Below, one piece after another: positions 25,601 through 39,800 of a stretch of 64,000 nucleotides of DNA; the first letter of the stretch is position 1; every line of letters begins with the position of its first letter. Position numbers and translations under genes: made by a program. Origin of the DNA: Lineus longissimus (Eukaryota; Nemertea; Pilidiophora; Heteronemertea; Lineidae); assembly GCF_910592395.1 (NCBI RefSeq), contig NC_088308.1, positions 3,968,001 to 4,032,000 of the forward strand. The letters run 5' to 3'. Under the pieces are notes generated by a model. That model searched no databases and was not told the DNA's origin. It worked only from the letters and a program-made list of their open reading frames with translations.

Positions 25601-27819
25601 TTGGAATGCGCAGAAAGGATATTATCCACCGCATATATCGTGTAAAAGCAAATCAACAGAATCATAGATCAGATGGAAATTAGCTGGCCTCATAGAACGG
25701 GAGAGGTTGCTTATAATCAATGCATTTGGTTTATGAAGCCACATTGGTATAGATCACGGTCTGGCTTCTTCTTGTTTGCTGAAGATCTGCACAGTGAACC
25801 TGTAGCTTATCGTCATGCAGCTAAATCGAATTTGCTAATCATTTGGTAGTCTTGCATTTCCTCAGAATCAGGCATTACCTACATGTATTCCAATATGTGA
25901 ATTACGAATGTCTGTCTCTGTCACTACAGAGAACAATCGATTATCCATCGGAAGTCCAGTAGCCCCATCGCCGTATTCGATGAATAACCTATGTTGATCG
26001 CATTGTAATCCGAGAGACTGCTGAGTGGCCTACAGCTGTATGGTCCTCCAAAGCCTTCAACTCAGTGTGAATTGTCAAGGTCTTTCTTCTTCATCTGCAA
26101 AATACATCACGTTGTGGAGTGCCAACGGTCTGCCCATCATTGCATCGACTTGCTCAGTGATAAAAATCGTTTATCGATCGGAAGTAGCGCTGCGAGATAA
26201 CCTATCATTTTGATAAGAAGCTTTGCAGCCCCCGCCAATCCAGTCTTTACGTCTGTCCCTACCTGTCGCCGGAGAACTAATGAACCTTTAACACAATCTA
26301 TAAACCTGCGCTCTCGGTAAATCGTGAGTGCTCCGTCATCCTGTAATCTTCAAATGGATCGTGGCTGCTCTAGCGTCCTTCATATCTGATATGGTGGCAG
26401 TCAGTATTAAAGGATGTTCCAATATCATCGATCGTTAGAGAAGCCAACGATTTGTCCACAAACGTGTAGAGCAAGTTATTGCTGGGAGAACGCGGAGTAA
26501 CCTCGGAACAAACAGGTGTTTTTATTCCCTGATTATCTTGTCTCTAAAGCCACGCACAAATCCTACATGTTCGGCTTTTCAAGTGGGGACACTGACTCAT
26601 GTTGCTTCTCTATGGTTACCTCACCAGCAAGTTAACTACATGTACATGTAGTATGTAATCGCGAGTCGAATATATTTTTTTGGCCCTCTTGTTCGAGTAG
26701 TGAAAACATCGGATGCTTCCTATCGTCGAACAGCCACGTTTGTACTACCAACATGATGTACTGCCGTCTGCTACTGACATGACAGTCTGGAATGATCAAT
26801 AATTTATAAGAAGTATTACGGGAACTTGGCTATCACTGTGCCTAATGCACGAATTGGCATTATTCTCCCAGATCAAGGTATTCAAAGGGTGATTTCGTGC
26901 AGTATGGGTGATGGTTGCGTGAAATTAAGGGTGATGGATTTCCTCCAGACGAATATTTCTTGACAATTAGTGATGACTTATTCTCTAGGGGGTTACAATT
27001 ACTTGTACGCTTGTACCCTAGCGGCGACTTGCATTACTTTAGTGAATCCCCTTGTTCCACCCGAAATTGATTGATGGGTGTTTTAATGATTAGATTTGTA
27101 ATACACCAATTGAAGAGTTGTTATAGAGCATACTTCAAAGAAGCAATTATATGAGGAAGTCGGCCCTTATTGATTTAATCAAACCATTCATCAATTATGA
27201 ATGTGTTTTAGTTGATGTTTCAGGTTGAGTAATACCAAGGGCGATAGGTCGTCATGTGGATTGAAATAGCACAAAATTTCGCAACCACATATTTGGCTTT
27301 GGACAATCAGTGCCAAGCAAATTTGGGTCTACAAAGCACTAGAACACTATACTACAGTATAGCTTTACTTTCATTCATATCAATAGAATTTTAATTGTTA
27401 TAAAACACAATGTGCAAATACCGTAACATACATTGTACATGAATCATATGACAATAGGGAAGACTATACAAAAAGCGATAATCTTTAAAACATCGCTGAA
27501 GATTACGAGCGACAATGAAAGCATGGGAAACCAATTCATCTCAACTGTGGTAATAGGCCTCTCGCTGGCCAGTGCGGTGCCACACTCTCACTGAACCCCG
27601 CCGATGCTAGTACCTAGCTCTCTAGTACCTAGACTGTTGGTCGGGAATGACTGCTCACCAAAGCCACGAGGGTGCAGCTACATGTAGAACGCAGACGAAA
27701 ACCGAGGCCGAGCCGAGGTTTTGGCTAACGTTTTTAGCCCCACCGACATTTTAGCTCCACTCTTGGCTTTCGTCCAAAACAACCGGACCTAAAATGACCA
27801 ACTCATAAACTGGTATTTG
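19669..27819. other. gene-poor interval
   Basis: I see no multi-exon gene that can be supported. One minus-strand open segment at 23590-23958 has an acceptor-like start and a CxxC-containing peptide (QCNNCKHYWNRSM), but no family and no partner exons. A degenerate repeat cluster occupies about 25189-26220 (separate entry). The formin 3' UTR probably extends into the right edge; a minus-strand ATTAAA at 27390-27395 is a possible poly(A) signal. Confidence 0.5.
25189..26220 (+). repeat. cluster of diverged direct repeats
   Basis: A unit starting gtgtgaattgcgaag recurs at 25189 and 25583; the first copy has about 19 extra bases before a shared stretch (cttgg, then atgcgcagaaa). More diverged units start at 25895 (atgtgaattacgaatg) and 26065 (gtgtgaattgtcaagg). 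The last two share downstream patches (catcggaagt / gatcggaagt, then ataacctat). Spacing is uneven (394, 312, 170 bp). Nature unknown: decayed tandem repeat, old transposon pieces, or remnants of a repeated exon. Confidence 0.45.
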
Positions 27820-30800
27820 CTATAAGAACGTTATCCCCTGTGTCCGAGTATAAGCACCAGTAACAGGGTATGTAGGGACTCTCGTCTCGTCAATATCGTA
27901 GACTCCCTTCTCCAAGTCCGCGAACGCCCTTCCAAAAGTACTGAAAGGGGTAACGCTGGGAGTATTGGGGTTGGTGTAGTCCGGAGTAGGCATGGTGGGG
28001 GAACCCGCATCCCCTTGCAGCCCAGGAAACTGTGTCGAGTTGAAGCTATTCGAATGCAGGGAACTGTCAAGTGTACTAACAGTCTGTTCTGAGGACATCG
28101 ACCGGCTTGAACCCATTAAGTACCCAGGATCCCTCAGGTCAAGGTCGGAGTCAGTGTTCTGCATCACCCAATTCACTCCGCCATTTTGTACACTCCCGTT
28201 GGTGGGGATTTCGTCCATGTGGCCGCGTGGTTTGGCCTCGTAACTCCTGTACGAACTTGTGTCCGGTTTCCCACGAACATCAAGTGGGCTGTCGTTCACA
28301 GAGACACTATCACTCTTTGTGTGTGAAATATACTGTACAAGACTTTCAGTGGCCGCGCGAATGCCCGTCTGATTGTTGTCCGGTTCAAGCTTCTGATTGA
28401 GAGTAGCAACGTCCGCACATGTCTTGGCGACGACAAAAAAATCATCCCGTAGTTTCTTCTTTTTTAGTGTACCGTAGTCAATATCCTTTGCTTGTTCTGG
28501 GTGTGCCTTGCGAAAGTTATCCACTGATGCTTTCTGGAAATAAAAAAGTTGACCTCAAAAATTGGATAGGCCTACATACATGTACATGTAATCGTAATGT
28601 CAACCATGGTGGAGGGGAGAACAATGATTTGTCATGCCTGACTAAACTGAATGAAATGCTGTGTTGGTCATTTGTGCTTGCTTTCTTTTGTCTGTCCCTC
28701 TAGTATGGTAGGTGATGACGTTACGTGAAACCACTCTTAGACTAGACCTTTCGTATGCAATGTGCATGTAACTGAATCGGCACAAGCAGTGGGGAGGCCA
28801 AATTAACATGAAGCAGTCCCCTACATACCATAAAATTGTATCTTATAATTTGAAGTAGTTATCCGGATTTGAACCACACTCACCTTGAACGAAGCGATAA
28901 AGTCATTGAATATCCTGAAGAATGCGTCCGGCTCCATCGTTTTATAGCTCTCCCCGAACAGGCCACAGGCCTCCTTGTAAGACTCCTCCATTCGCTTGTA
29001 GAGCTCCCCAACCCTTGGTACCTGTGTTGAAGCTTGCTCGTAGAATTCGTAGTAAGAGTCAAGGAAGTTGCAATTGGCGCAATACAATACGGGGTAGACA
29101 TTTCGGTTCTACAAAGCGGACATTAACTTTTTATGACACGTTATTTCTAACTCGACAGTTACTACAATCAACCAAAAGTCGACTTTATTAATTCCAATTC
29201 GAACCCACGCAACAGCTGCATCATAATATTTGTAATCAGATCGACATGTAGAACCAGTCATCCTGTCATTTTGTTTTATACCAACTCTACCTCTTCACTG
29301 AACTTACATCGTTACGTAGAGCAACTTCGAGTCCATTTTACTTGAAACTTGTAAAAAAAGGATATCTCCAATGCTTTTGGGTCATCAAGCTTGTCCTTCT
29401 CCTGTCTGACCAATCCAAGGCCCTTTCTCAGCGCATGGACATCAGCATTCATGCCTTGGAAGGAGACTGTAATGAAGAGGAAGTCAGTTGCATGAGGAAG
29501 ATGTAGATGAGCGCACTCCCATTTCCTCTCAAACTAGTATTATTGGTATCTTGGGGAAGTAATCAAACTGCATATATAGAGTAAACAACAGAATCTTACA
29601 AGAATCTTTATAAGATTGCACCTGCATATGTAAGAAATGAACAAGATCTTCTACAAGGATTCTATAACACATTTAGAGTGATTTTCGACCCGAGAACGTA
29701 CCTCCTCTTCCAACGTCAAGATGCAGGTCTTCTGAGAAGTCCATCAGCTCCGGGTACTTCCTCTCGATGGTGTCCTCGATATAATGCATCAGGGTCATGT
29801 TCCGGTCGTTGCTGGCCTTGATGTCGGACAACTGAAAGGGGACAGGAAGACTTGTCTTTGGTGTTATTACACACTTAAACAGATTTTCCCTTTTGTCAGA
29901 TCTCGGTTGACAGAGCCAGAGGAGGCACTGCAAAAAAATTTCATGGCGTGTTCTCAGCGCACAAGTGGGCGCTATGCTGACATGCAGACCGTCGGCGGCC
30001 CATGCATGCCGATGCCGTCACCGTTTTGCAGCATGGCGTCGTATGCATTGACAGGGATTCGGGTATATATCCGAGTGACTTGAACTTGTACTTCTGTAAG
30101 TCAATTCGTTAATTTAGATCATCATGTATTGAAAGCAATATCACATACCCTATATAGGGACTCCAGTTTGAACCCTGATGCAAAGCCTCGCTTGCTGCTG
30201 TTCATGTAATTTCCAAAGGCGAGTATTATCTGGAAAAACAAATTGTGCAGTTAAAGAATACTTATCCATGCGAAGAACATATCTTGATGTTCAACACCAA
30301 GAATCAATATTAGCGAGATCGATGTAGACTTTATCATTGGGGGATAATTCTGATGACAGTTCTACCCCTTCTATGTGATCTACATACATGCAATTGTCTC
30401 TTGTCAGCATCTGCTATGCATTCGTTATGGACACCGGATACCCAAGTGCCAACCCCACCGTCTTCCTCACGGAAATGATTATATCACTTAACTGCACTGG
30501 TGTAGCATGGTAATGGTGTTAATTCAGCGTGTTTCCCAATAAACACGACAAATGAGCAGTCCTATTTCGATTCCTTAACTGCTTACCTCAAATATTCTCT
30601 TTAACTTATTGTTGTTGATGATTGAATGTGACGCTTTTGTTACTCGCTCGAGATGCTGAAACGAGAATAGTAGGATGGGGTGATATGCCAATGACTTTCA
30701 CTTCAAGTCAGCGTTATATAGCGTTATATTCCCTATATTGTATTGTCTCCCGCCGATTCCAAATGCACATGATTTTTTTGGTAAATGAGATGTACAATAT

Positions 30801-33800
30801 GTAGTACATAGTATATTGAATAATTTTCCTCTCTTACTGGTATGATATCGTTGATCAGTTCATGGAAGGTGCCCATGAATGCCATCACGCTTAGCTTGGA
30901 CTCGAGTCGGTCGACCTGAGCCAACTGGAACATGAACTGCTCGGCTTCCGCCAGGTCTGCGTATTCTTCGGCGTGTTGGGCCATCGTTCGCAACTAGGGA
31001 AAGGAAAGATAAACATATACATGTACAAGTAGCGTCATACATACATGTAGATTACAGACACAAAATGCTAAAAGCGCAATATTGAGATTTTTTATTGTAT
31101 TGTATTACAAACTGTCAATCTTGTTTTGATACTTTACTGCCGTTTCGAAAACAAAATCGAATAGATCCAGCAAGGCGTCAACACTTCATAGACATTATAC
31201 CAGAAGCAAAATCAACTATATTTTCATAATCTAAATGACTAATGCGTAAGGTGAATGAGTTTTTTTTGGTTACCAATGAATAAACCATAGCATTTACCTC
31301 GTCTTTGGTAGGCACAAACTTGAGCAAGAGTTCGGCAGATTCGCCAGACAGTTGTTCCAAGTCACACTTGTCGATGCACTCCCTGATCATGCGTGCTGAA
31401 TGGCCTATCCGCCGCTTCGTGATAACTGGAGAAAAAACATTTGAAAGTTGTTGAATGTGACTCCATCATACATTTAACTGGCTGTCATGAGGTTGTACGT
31501 TGTAGATGGAGGCCTGCTCATCCTTAAAAAATCCTACAAAATGTACTCTTAGATAACTTACTTAGATTCCTTGCTCTGGCCGTCTCGATGAATTTTATTT
31601 GTTCTTGCAGTCTTCGTAGGGCTAGAAATGAAAATCACTATATCAATCAGTTACATGTATCGATTTAGATCAGTTAATTACAACTACACGTAAATGCTTT
31701 TTTAGCGTAAACACGGCGAGGGATTTCTGACAAAAAGAGTTCTGCTGGATTCAAAATAACAGCAGTCCCTTAGCCAGTCAGTCCATTTCTAATGAAATTA
31801 TACATGTACTTTACACCATAATGTTTCCCATACTATCTGTTTTTCGGGAGATTTTGGGATGGGGGGAAACACTAGTGACATCAATATCCACGTACCTCGC
31901 TCCCTTCTCTCCTTACTAGCCTTGCTCTCCTTCTTTGTCCGTAGTTCGAACTTCTTCTCGAAGTCACTGAAGTCAACCTCGGTGAAGATGGTCTCGTTGT
32001 CTAAGCCCTGTGAGGAAATCATACACATATGAGCACATTTGTAATTTGCCAAAATAAAAACCGTGAATTGCTTTCCACGATTAAAAAAGTATCAGAAATG
32101 CTCGCAAATCATCTGAATAAAGTCGAAATAATCTGGCGATTCACAGTTACGATTCCTTATTGTGCGATTCCTTATTGTGTCTATGACTGCAATTTGTTTT
32201 TCGCCAGTGCGACCCATGTATACGACTGTGTTTCTAGTGATATACTACATAATAAGAGTGCGATATTTTAGACTGAATAAGACAAATTCGTAATTGAGCC
32301 AGATGGCGAAATTTGATTTTGCGTATTCCGCCTGCAAAAGAAATACGTACATGTATATTGCACAACAAGTAAGAAGTGAAAATCTATGCATGCGCAACTA
32401 TGGGCTAAATAAATGCACTGCTGATATGTGTTTCTTCAAGTAGCTTACCAATTCTGGCGTCTGGTGATAACAAAGATAAGAAAGGACATATATTTTGATG
32501 ACAATACTCTGTGAAATGATCAGTGATCTTCTTCAAGCAACCATCTCTGAACGCCGTCTCGCAGAATCAATTTTTTCAATCTTCACTAAAGCAACGAAGG
32601 GACAATCGTTGCTTTGCGTACATAAGACAAGTATGATCGGAAATAATCGAACGCGATTACGTCAGATGTTTTGACTAAATTAGTGCATTGCTACATGTAA
32701 GTACCCTTTCGAAAATCAAAACTGGTTAATACAGCGCTGAACATCAGGAAAAAATGGTAGCCTACATGCTCTCTTGTTACACTACAACCCCAATATCCAT
32801 CATCAGAATCTCACTAACCGCGCCATCGAAACTAATGTAATCTCACATCGGGAAGTCTCCAATCACATCCAATTTTCGATGTGACTTTCAGTCATTGCCA
32901 TTGCCTGAAGCATGTCGAAGATTTCCTCGAAGATGGCATCAAATTGAAGTTCATTATTAGCAAGGGAAGTGGAATAATCATCTTCCTGCACACGAGTTTT
33001 CAACTATTACATATCTCCACAACGTCAAAATTACATCAAGATGTCTTATTTTTTTGCCACGGGAGGACTTAAGTGCGAGAGGTGTACCTTTACAACTGAT
33101 GACCTCTTTATTTCGTCTATTTTGGCAGGAACCAGCTTATTTTTTGGTGCTATACTGATATGATGCGGATAATCTTGCTACTCCCTAAATTTACGCCGCG
33201 TACCTTTCCTTCTGCCAATAGTGCAGTCTCATTAAAATTGAAAGTTGTCTCATTAAAATCATCTCTGAGAAATTCCATTGACTTGATTGTGGAATATCTG
33301 ACAGCAGAATCGCCCTCAAAGGCATTTCAGCATTTTAATGAAGAAAATTATGAAAGGCAATGTTCCCACCCAGGTGAAGTTGTTTTACATTGTCACGGAT
33401 GTTTTTTAAGATGATGAGTCGGGAGGTACATACGATATATTAAAATTTGTTTGTTAGGTGTAGTAGAACAGTTCTATCTTATTATTAGGGGCTCACGAAG
33501 ACATGTTATTGTTACCCCCATTTGCCATAATGGCATGCATGATACTGTTAAATCATCATATTCCGCCATGCCATACTTACAAGAATATCACGGCATTTGG
33601 AACACAATTTCTATCGCAAAAAGCAATGGAATGATCTTTATGACGAAGCAAGATGAGCAATCAACAATAAAGTCACAAAAAGCCACATGTTTAGTCTAAC
33701 CAACTTTGGATTAAAGCCTGAAATAGAAATGCCCATCTTTCGCTTGGCATTCACTCCCAGGAGAAAAAGAGGATACGACAGTTGTAAACAATTCACTTGA

Positions 33801-36800
33801 TACAGCAAAATTCCTAGCTGCTTATAAAAGTGTACGCTTGAGTCAAAAGTGTGGACCAAAGCTTCACTCTTTCTCGGATTTGGCTGGAGTTTATTATATC
33901 TACCTTGAATACAGTCCCGTGTGGGTCATTCAGCGTTGTCCAGTTGAACATAGGGAGACTGACATTGGGTGTGATCCTCTTCTTCCTGGGTGTGTTCGGT
34001 AGGCTGTCCGAGGGAGGGACTGGTGGCGGGGCGGGTGGAGGGTCACCTGAAAAAAATAAATGATGACGGTACACTTATTATTTGTTATACATTTTCGATT
34101 TCAACGATCACTTTTTAAATTTGTTGGAACTTTAAAATATTTTTTGACCTTCAAAACGCACGATATTTTCAATCAACTACGATTTTCTGGAGTGGCACGC
34201 AGTTGCTGCGAATAACTACCGATTTGCCAAACCATTCGCCTAATAACGCACGTGATGGGACCAATTTGGTTATTAACTTATTACGTACTTTTTTCTTTTT
34301 GTATTAATGAACAATGCTTTCTATTAAAAAAGAAGGTTTTATATTGGACTAAAATAGCAGATTGTGCAGAGAAAGTTCCCACACCAAAACACAATTTCCA
34401 AAAATAATTTCAAACTCCAACATTGAATAGATCCAGGTTATTTATCACCTTGATGCAAAACGGTGCAAAGGGTTCTACAGAAGCAAAGCTCGAACATCAA
34501 TGTTCCTCAAATGTTCGTCTGTACTCATGTGACGTCATCAGGAAATGGCTTGATCATTGTTGATCGTCGAAAATCCCGCTGACGTCAGCAACAACGACAA
34601 TCAACAGCGATCAACATATTTCCTGAAGTCTCGTAGTCTACAGACGATAATTAGAAGAGCATTGATAACGTTCCTTGAGATAAGACATAGAACCTTATGA
34701 ACTTTGCTTGTATTACTGGAACCTTAACTTTGAACTTAACGTTATGTATGGCAACTCATCTTTCAGGATGCAGCCTGCTATAGGGTCAAATCCGCACTCT
34801 GCACAGGAGTTAATTTCGACTACAAATTGAAATGCGCTTGACCCTGATGTTTAAAAAAGTGAATAAAAAGCAGCAGTTCTTCTATAAGCTGTAAGAGGAG
34901 AGATATTTCAAACTTACGCCGAAAAGCTGTAATTGAATGAATGAAATCACGTAATTTATAATTGGATTGAAAGTAAGCTTATATGTAAGACTAAACACAC
35001 AAAGCATAAAAAAGAGATAGATATTTTTCTGCAAGCGGACATGGATGGCGGAATACTGCAGTTACTGCTATCCGGGTTTGAGTGTTAAACGATGAAACTA
35101 GGGAGAAGGCCTATGTATCATTTTTAATTCGGCAGATACATTATTCTGATTGAATCAAAAAAGTTTGATGGGATCTTAATATGTAAGTGCATTGAATAGA
35201 AAAAATTGGACTGTATCAGAGCGTATTATCACTTACTGTTCTGTGAGTGTGTACTCTTTATACTAGCATTTTTCTCAGCTTCCGAGACCTCCAGACGATC
35301 CATTGGCCTCATGACGTCATCGAGTGACGTCACTTCCTTATGCGCCTCCGCTCCCGTCCTTTCTTTGTAAAGTTTCTGAAGGCAAGAAGAAAAGTGAAAT
35401 TGTGCCTAGCCTATGTTTATCATCATCTCCATAACTCTTGTACATTATACACAGGAAATGCGCATACATCAAAGTTCCTCTTCTGTTCAGTAGGTGACGT
35501 ATTTATTTTATACATGTTATCATTTATTTGAATGCTAACTTTATTTGTTGCTCTGACTCCATGACATTACCATGAGGTCTCCCTTTCACGGATAACATGG
35601 CTATGATACGGTTGAGGCTTGGGCTGCCACAACATGATGGTTTTAAACATGATGTATCCAACTGGAATCTTGGTAGTGCAATAGACACATACCGTGAGGC
35701 TCTCCACAGTTTCCTGCAGTGACTCCACCTTCTCCTGGTAGTCGTCGCATCGGTCATTTAACTGAAAACAATGGAAAATGGAATACAGGTCCACAAACTA
35801 TTATCCTAATGCCAAATACCAATAAGCTTGATACATTAGCCGTCCCTGCGAATACCGGAGTGATCGAATAGCATATGGCAGGCTGGACTGAATTCATCTT
35901 TTATAGTTGATTGAAATGCATTTCTTATTGTCGTGTAACGATTATAATCATGTATTTAGTGAGGGAACGTACATACCTCACGCTGCTTTCTTTCAAGTGC
36001 CCGCTTTTCCTTTTCTGCAGTCTGAAATTGAATGATACGTAAACATCAAAGTGCTTGATCTCGTTTTTTGATCGAAATCGTTACTTCTCCATTTACAGCA
36101 AAGGATGAAACTGACTGGAAAGATCGAGTATCCCAGTCTGATTGCTCATTGCTCTTTATTTTACTTACTAACCTTGACCGATATTTGCAGCATGTCCACT
36201 TCCTGCCTGAGGAGGAAGTTCCTCCCTTCCATGGCATTAAGATCAGAGTGGATATTCTGCACATCGATGTAGTTATCCTTCCAATATTGGATCTCTTTCT
36301 GAAGGTCATCAAATTCAACACCTTCTCCACTCGCAGACTACAAAAAATGGGTAAGAACCTTAAACAGCTGGAGTAGTTAAATTGTCATCATATTAAGTGC
36401 CTTTAAATGCCATATCATGGCAAGCAGCATACTTTAAGATAACTGTCAACTGAATTTGCTCTCAGCGCCCCTTTTTATTGCTTTATACCTCACTCGCTGA
36501 AGGTGTAGCCATAGCTGTCACTTGCTCTCTGACTCGCTCACTGGTTGAGTCTTTAAGCATTGCCGTTTCTTTCGAAAGAAGCTGATAGTTTTTGATTTAG
36601 TAAACACTTAATACTACAACATAGAGGACTTATTGCAAAAAAAGTAATTTCTAGTTTAGAAAACCTTGTTTAATTTTGTTCCAATAGCCTAGGTATCCTG
36701 TAGCCTGACTTTTCGAGAGAGTTATCGCTCGAAAAACAAACATACTGATGTTTTGGAGATACAATGTAATCAGTTGCTTTACCTTGGTGAGCTGATCGGC

Positions 36801-39800
36801 ATCAAACCCCGCCATGACGATTTCATGTTGAAGGTAAACTCGTGCGTTCAAATTTGATTCGCAGCTGATCAGTTTGTTCAGGAATTTCATGCAAGGACCC
36901 TGAAACGAAATACATGTACCAGTATTAGAAAATGGTAGCTTATAGCACCAAGCAATGTTGAGTCTAATCTATTGATTTCGTTCAACTACTAGCCATCGAG
37001 GCTGTTTGCACCTCATCGCTTATTGCCATCTACTAGCTAATGGCTAAACTGAGAAGAATAATACAAATGTACTGGTGTGCTGACGTACATTGAAGAAGGA
37101 GTCCGAGAGTTTTGCGTCTATTTGTGTTTTTTTCTCGATTTTCATCGGTCAATTCGCGAATCTGTATGATTCGCTGGTAATTTTTTTAAAGACAAAAGTG
37201 AAACTAGAACCATTAAACTAGGTGGTTCCTGCTTTAATTGAAACGAGAATGACATAGAGTAGCGTTGCCTTGACTAACGTTAGAATGTATAGAATTTACT
37301 TACTTGAAATTGTACAAATACTGCTCCTTGGCTGTGGAGCATCCCAATGAGAAATTTAAACCGGACTGACTCCCCGAACTTCAGCCTGAGATATGTGATA
37401 GCCTCCATCACCCTGGGGTAACCGTTGGGGTAGTCACAAGCCGCAGTCAAAAGCTGGAAGGAGGAAAGTTGAGTTTATCGATATACAGATTAGATTCCCT
37501 GTCTCCTGGCCGGCGTTTCCACCGTCGCATCCAAAAATAGTCTTGGCTATTTAAAAAAACTACACAGCCAATTGATGAGGTGTGATGGAAGGGCATGCAT
37601 TCCAAGCCATTGTACACAGTATCACTATTCCGAAAATATCATAAAACTGCAAGACTCTAAAGCCCAGCTGAACCAATCTTGCAAAGCCGACGACCATTGC
37701 TTTCATTACGTTTAGTTCCTTACCTCCAAGGCCGTTACCCTTGACCGACTGAAACTGCTCATCAAACAGTGTGTTATAACCTCAAAGCCGTTGGACAGGT
37801 CTAAAAGCGCGGGTAAGGCTTCGGTCGCTCTTAGACAGAACTTCATACACAGGAGGGTGTCGTATTCGTCAGTCTGAAAATCAACAGCAGCAAATTGAAC
37901 AAAAAGATATCGTACTTCAAGAAATGTGGGCAAACACGACTTCGAATGGCTGTTCCAAAAAGAGGTGGCATGGTATTCTCACGAAAATATGGAAAATAAT
38001 CTTATATACATGTACTTATGTTACATATATACTATCAGTGACTGATGTAAGTAGACGAGGGTTTCCCTTTGTAACTTCCTTATTTTTCATCGAGAGTTTT
38101 TAACTTACCAGTGACTTTTTCATGAGGTCATGTTTTGCCCGTCTCGTGCCTGACATCTTGGCTTGTTGTTCCTCATGAAGGTCCTTCAGAAGATCGATCA
38201 GCAACTTCATACCATGGTACGGCTCAGAGAGAAACTCGACCACGAAACTGTAGGAAGATAGCAGTAGACAAGTAGAAATTCAACGGTGCATCTTTTGAAA
38301 TTACGTAATGCCCTATAAAGACTGAACAAACGTGTCTTCCGAATAGCTATTCGCTGATTCATGTCCACAAAACCTTGCATGCGGTGAAACAGTTAATGAG
38401 TTTTGCAGCGACAAACTTTCTAAACTCTTCGGCATGGTATCACGACGCCATCTTAGGTCTTCTGGCTCACTTTCAACCACAATATGACTTGAAAAAGCTG
38501 AACTGATCACATAACATTGACAAACTCTGTTCAGATACCTGCTATATGACATCTTAAGGTCGAGTTTAAGCTTTCTGAGCAGCTGTGATAGCTCCGAATC
38601 CCGGTCCTTGTTCGTCTTCCGCGTGAACTTCGGCGACTTCCCCGGCTTATTCTTCTTCTCATAGTTGGTGTAAGTCCGAAGCTCCTCAATGTAATATGTG
38701 GCGCAGTAGATTGGAGACCGAATTTGCTGCAAAGAGAGAGGAAAATGTGCCGTGAGAATACTTATAGCGGCATTCTTTTGTTTTGGAAAGTGAATGTCAC
38801 TCCAGATAAACTCATGTCTGAAAAGAAAACCTCGGAACATCGTAGCAGGATCGGTGTGGATGTGCAGTGTACTCATGAAGATTCCTAAAGAAGACATGGT
38901 GATACATTTTGAAACATCATTCCAGTAGCTTTTGCAACTGTGCATGCGAGGATACTGACTGTTCGCTCAACGTAATGGCACTCCTATTGCCGTATAGATT
39001 ATAAACCTGTCCTCGCAGACTCTTATAGGTTGTTCACGTATTGCAAATGTAATCGACCTAGCGGCATAAAGTTAAGTGTACCCTTATCACTGAAAGTTTC
39101 TACCATGTTCATGTTTAATTTGGGTGCAAGATCGATATCGTGAAATTTGGTGTATCTCTGCCAGCAACAGACAGACTAGCTGGCTTGTTGACCTCCCTTA
39201 ACATGGTTCCCTGAATATGCTCATTACCAAGATCATGTGTTGGTCGCGAAATTCCAAATGGAGTACCAGATATTTGCTTGGAGCACGCTTTGATAGTTTG
39301 TCAACCTCAAGAACGCCAACAGTCAAGCATCACCTGCTCCAACCCTAACCACGATAAAACTCATTGATTTTTCATGACTATTGTAATAGCATTGAACGAA
39401 GACAAGGATGTAACATCTGGTAAGGCAATAGAATGAGACAGACCATAAAAATGTGAAGGTATACAACGCCTATAGGCTTGTATCGAACACAGAGGCACAG
39501 TTATATGATAATCAAAACAAGGATCGAACACAGCCACCGCATTTTCCAGCCATATTTGGCCAACTAACTGCGTTAAATCTAGGAAAAAGAATGCTTTGGT
39601 CTAGCATTACCACATATCGAAACCAGGGGACTCGGACCACAGGAACTCGAGTGATTTGTGACAAAATTATTAAGATCCTCTACAAAGATTGTCTATACCA
39701 GCACGTAGAGTTTTGCGGACAAACATTATAGCCTCCTCTGTAACCGGATCGAGTATGCATATGTATGGCTGGTTTGTCCAAATCTCGTTTTCACAATGAC

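Noticed and set aside
25177-25665. 162-codon minus-strand open frame, one of the longest in the gene-poor interval
   Set aside because: It lies over the degenerate repeat cluster, shows no domain, no hydrophobic or compositional pattern of a real protein, and no splice partners.
28860-28885. Pol III B-box-like sequence (GGTTCAAATCC on the minus strand)
   Set aside because: It sits directly at a formin donor site, with no A box or cloverleaf partner; treated as coincidence.
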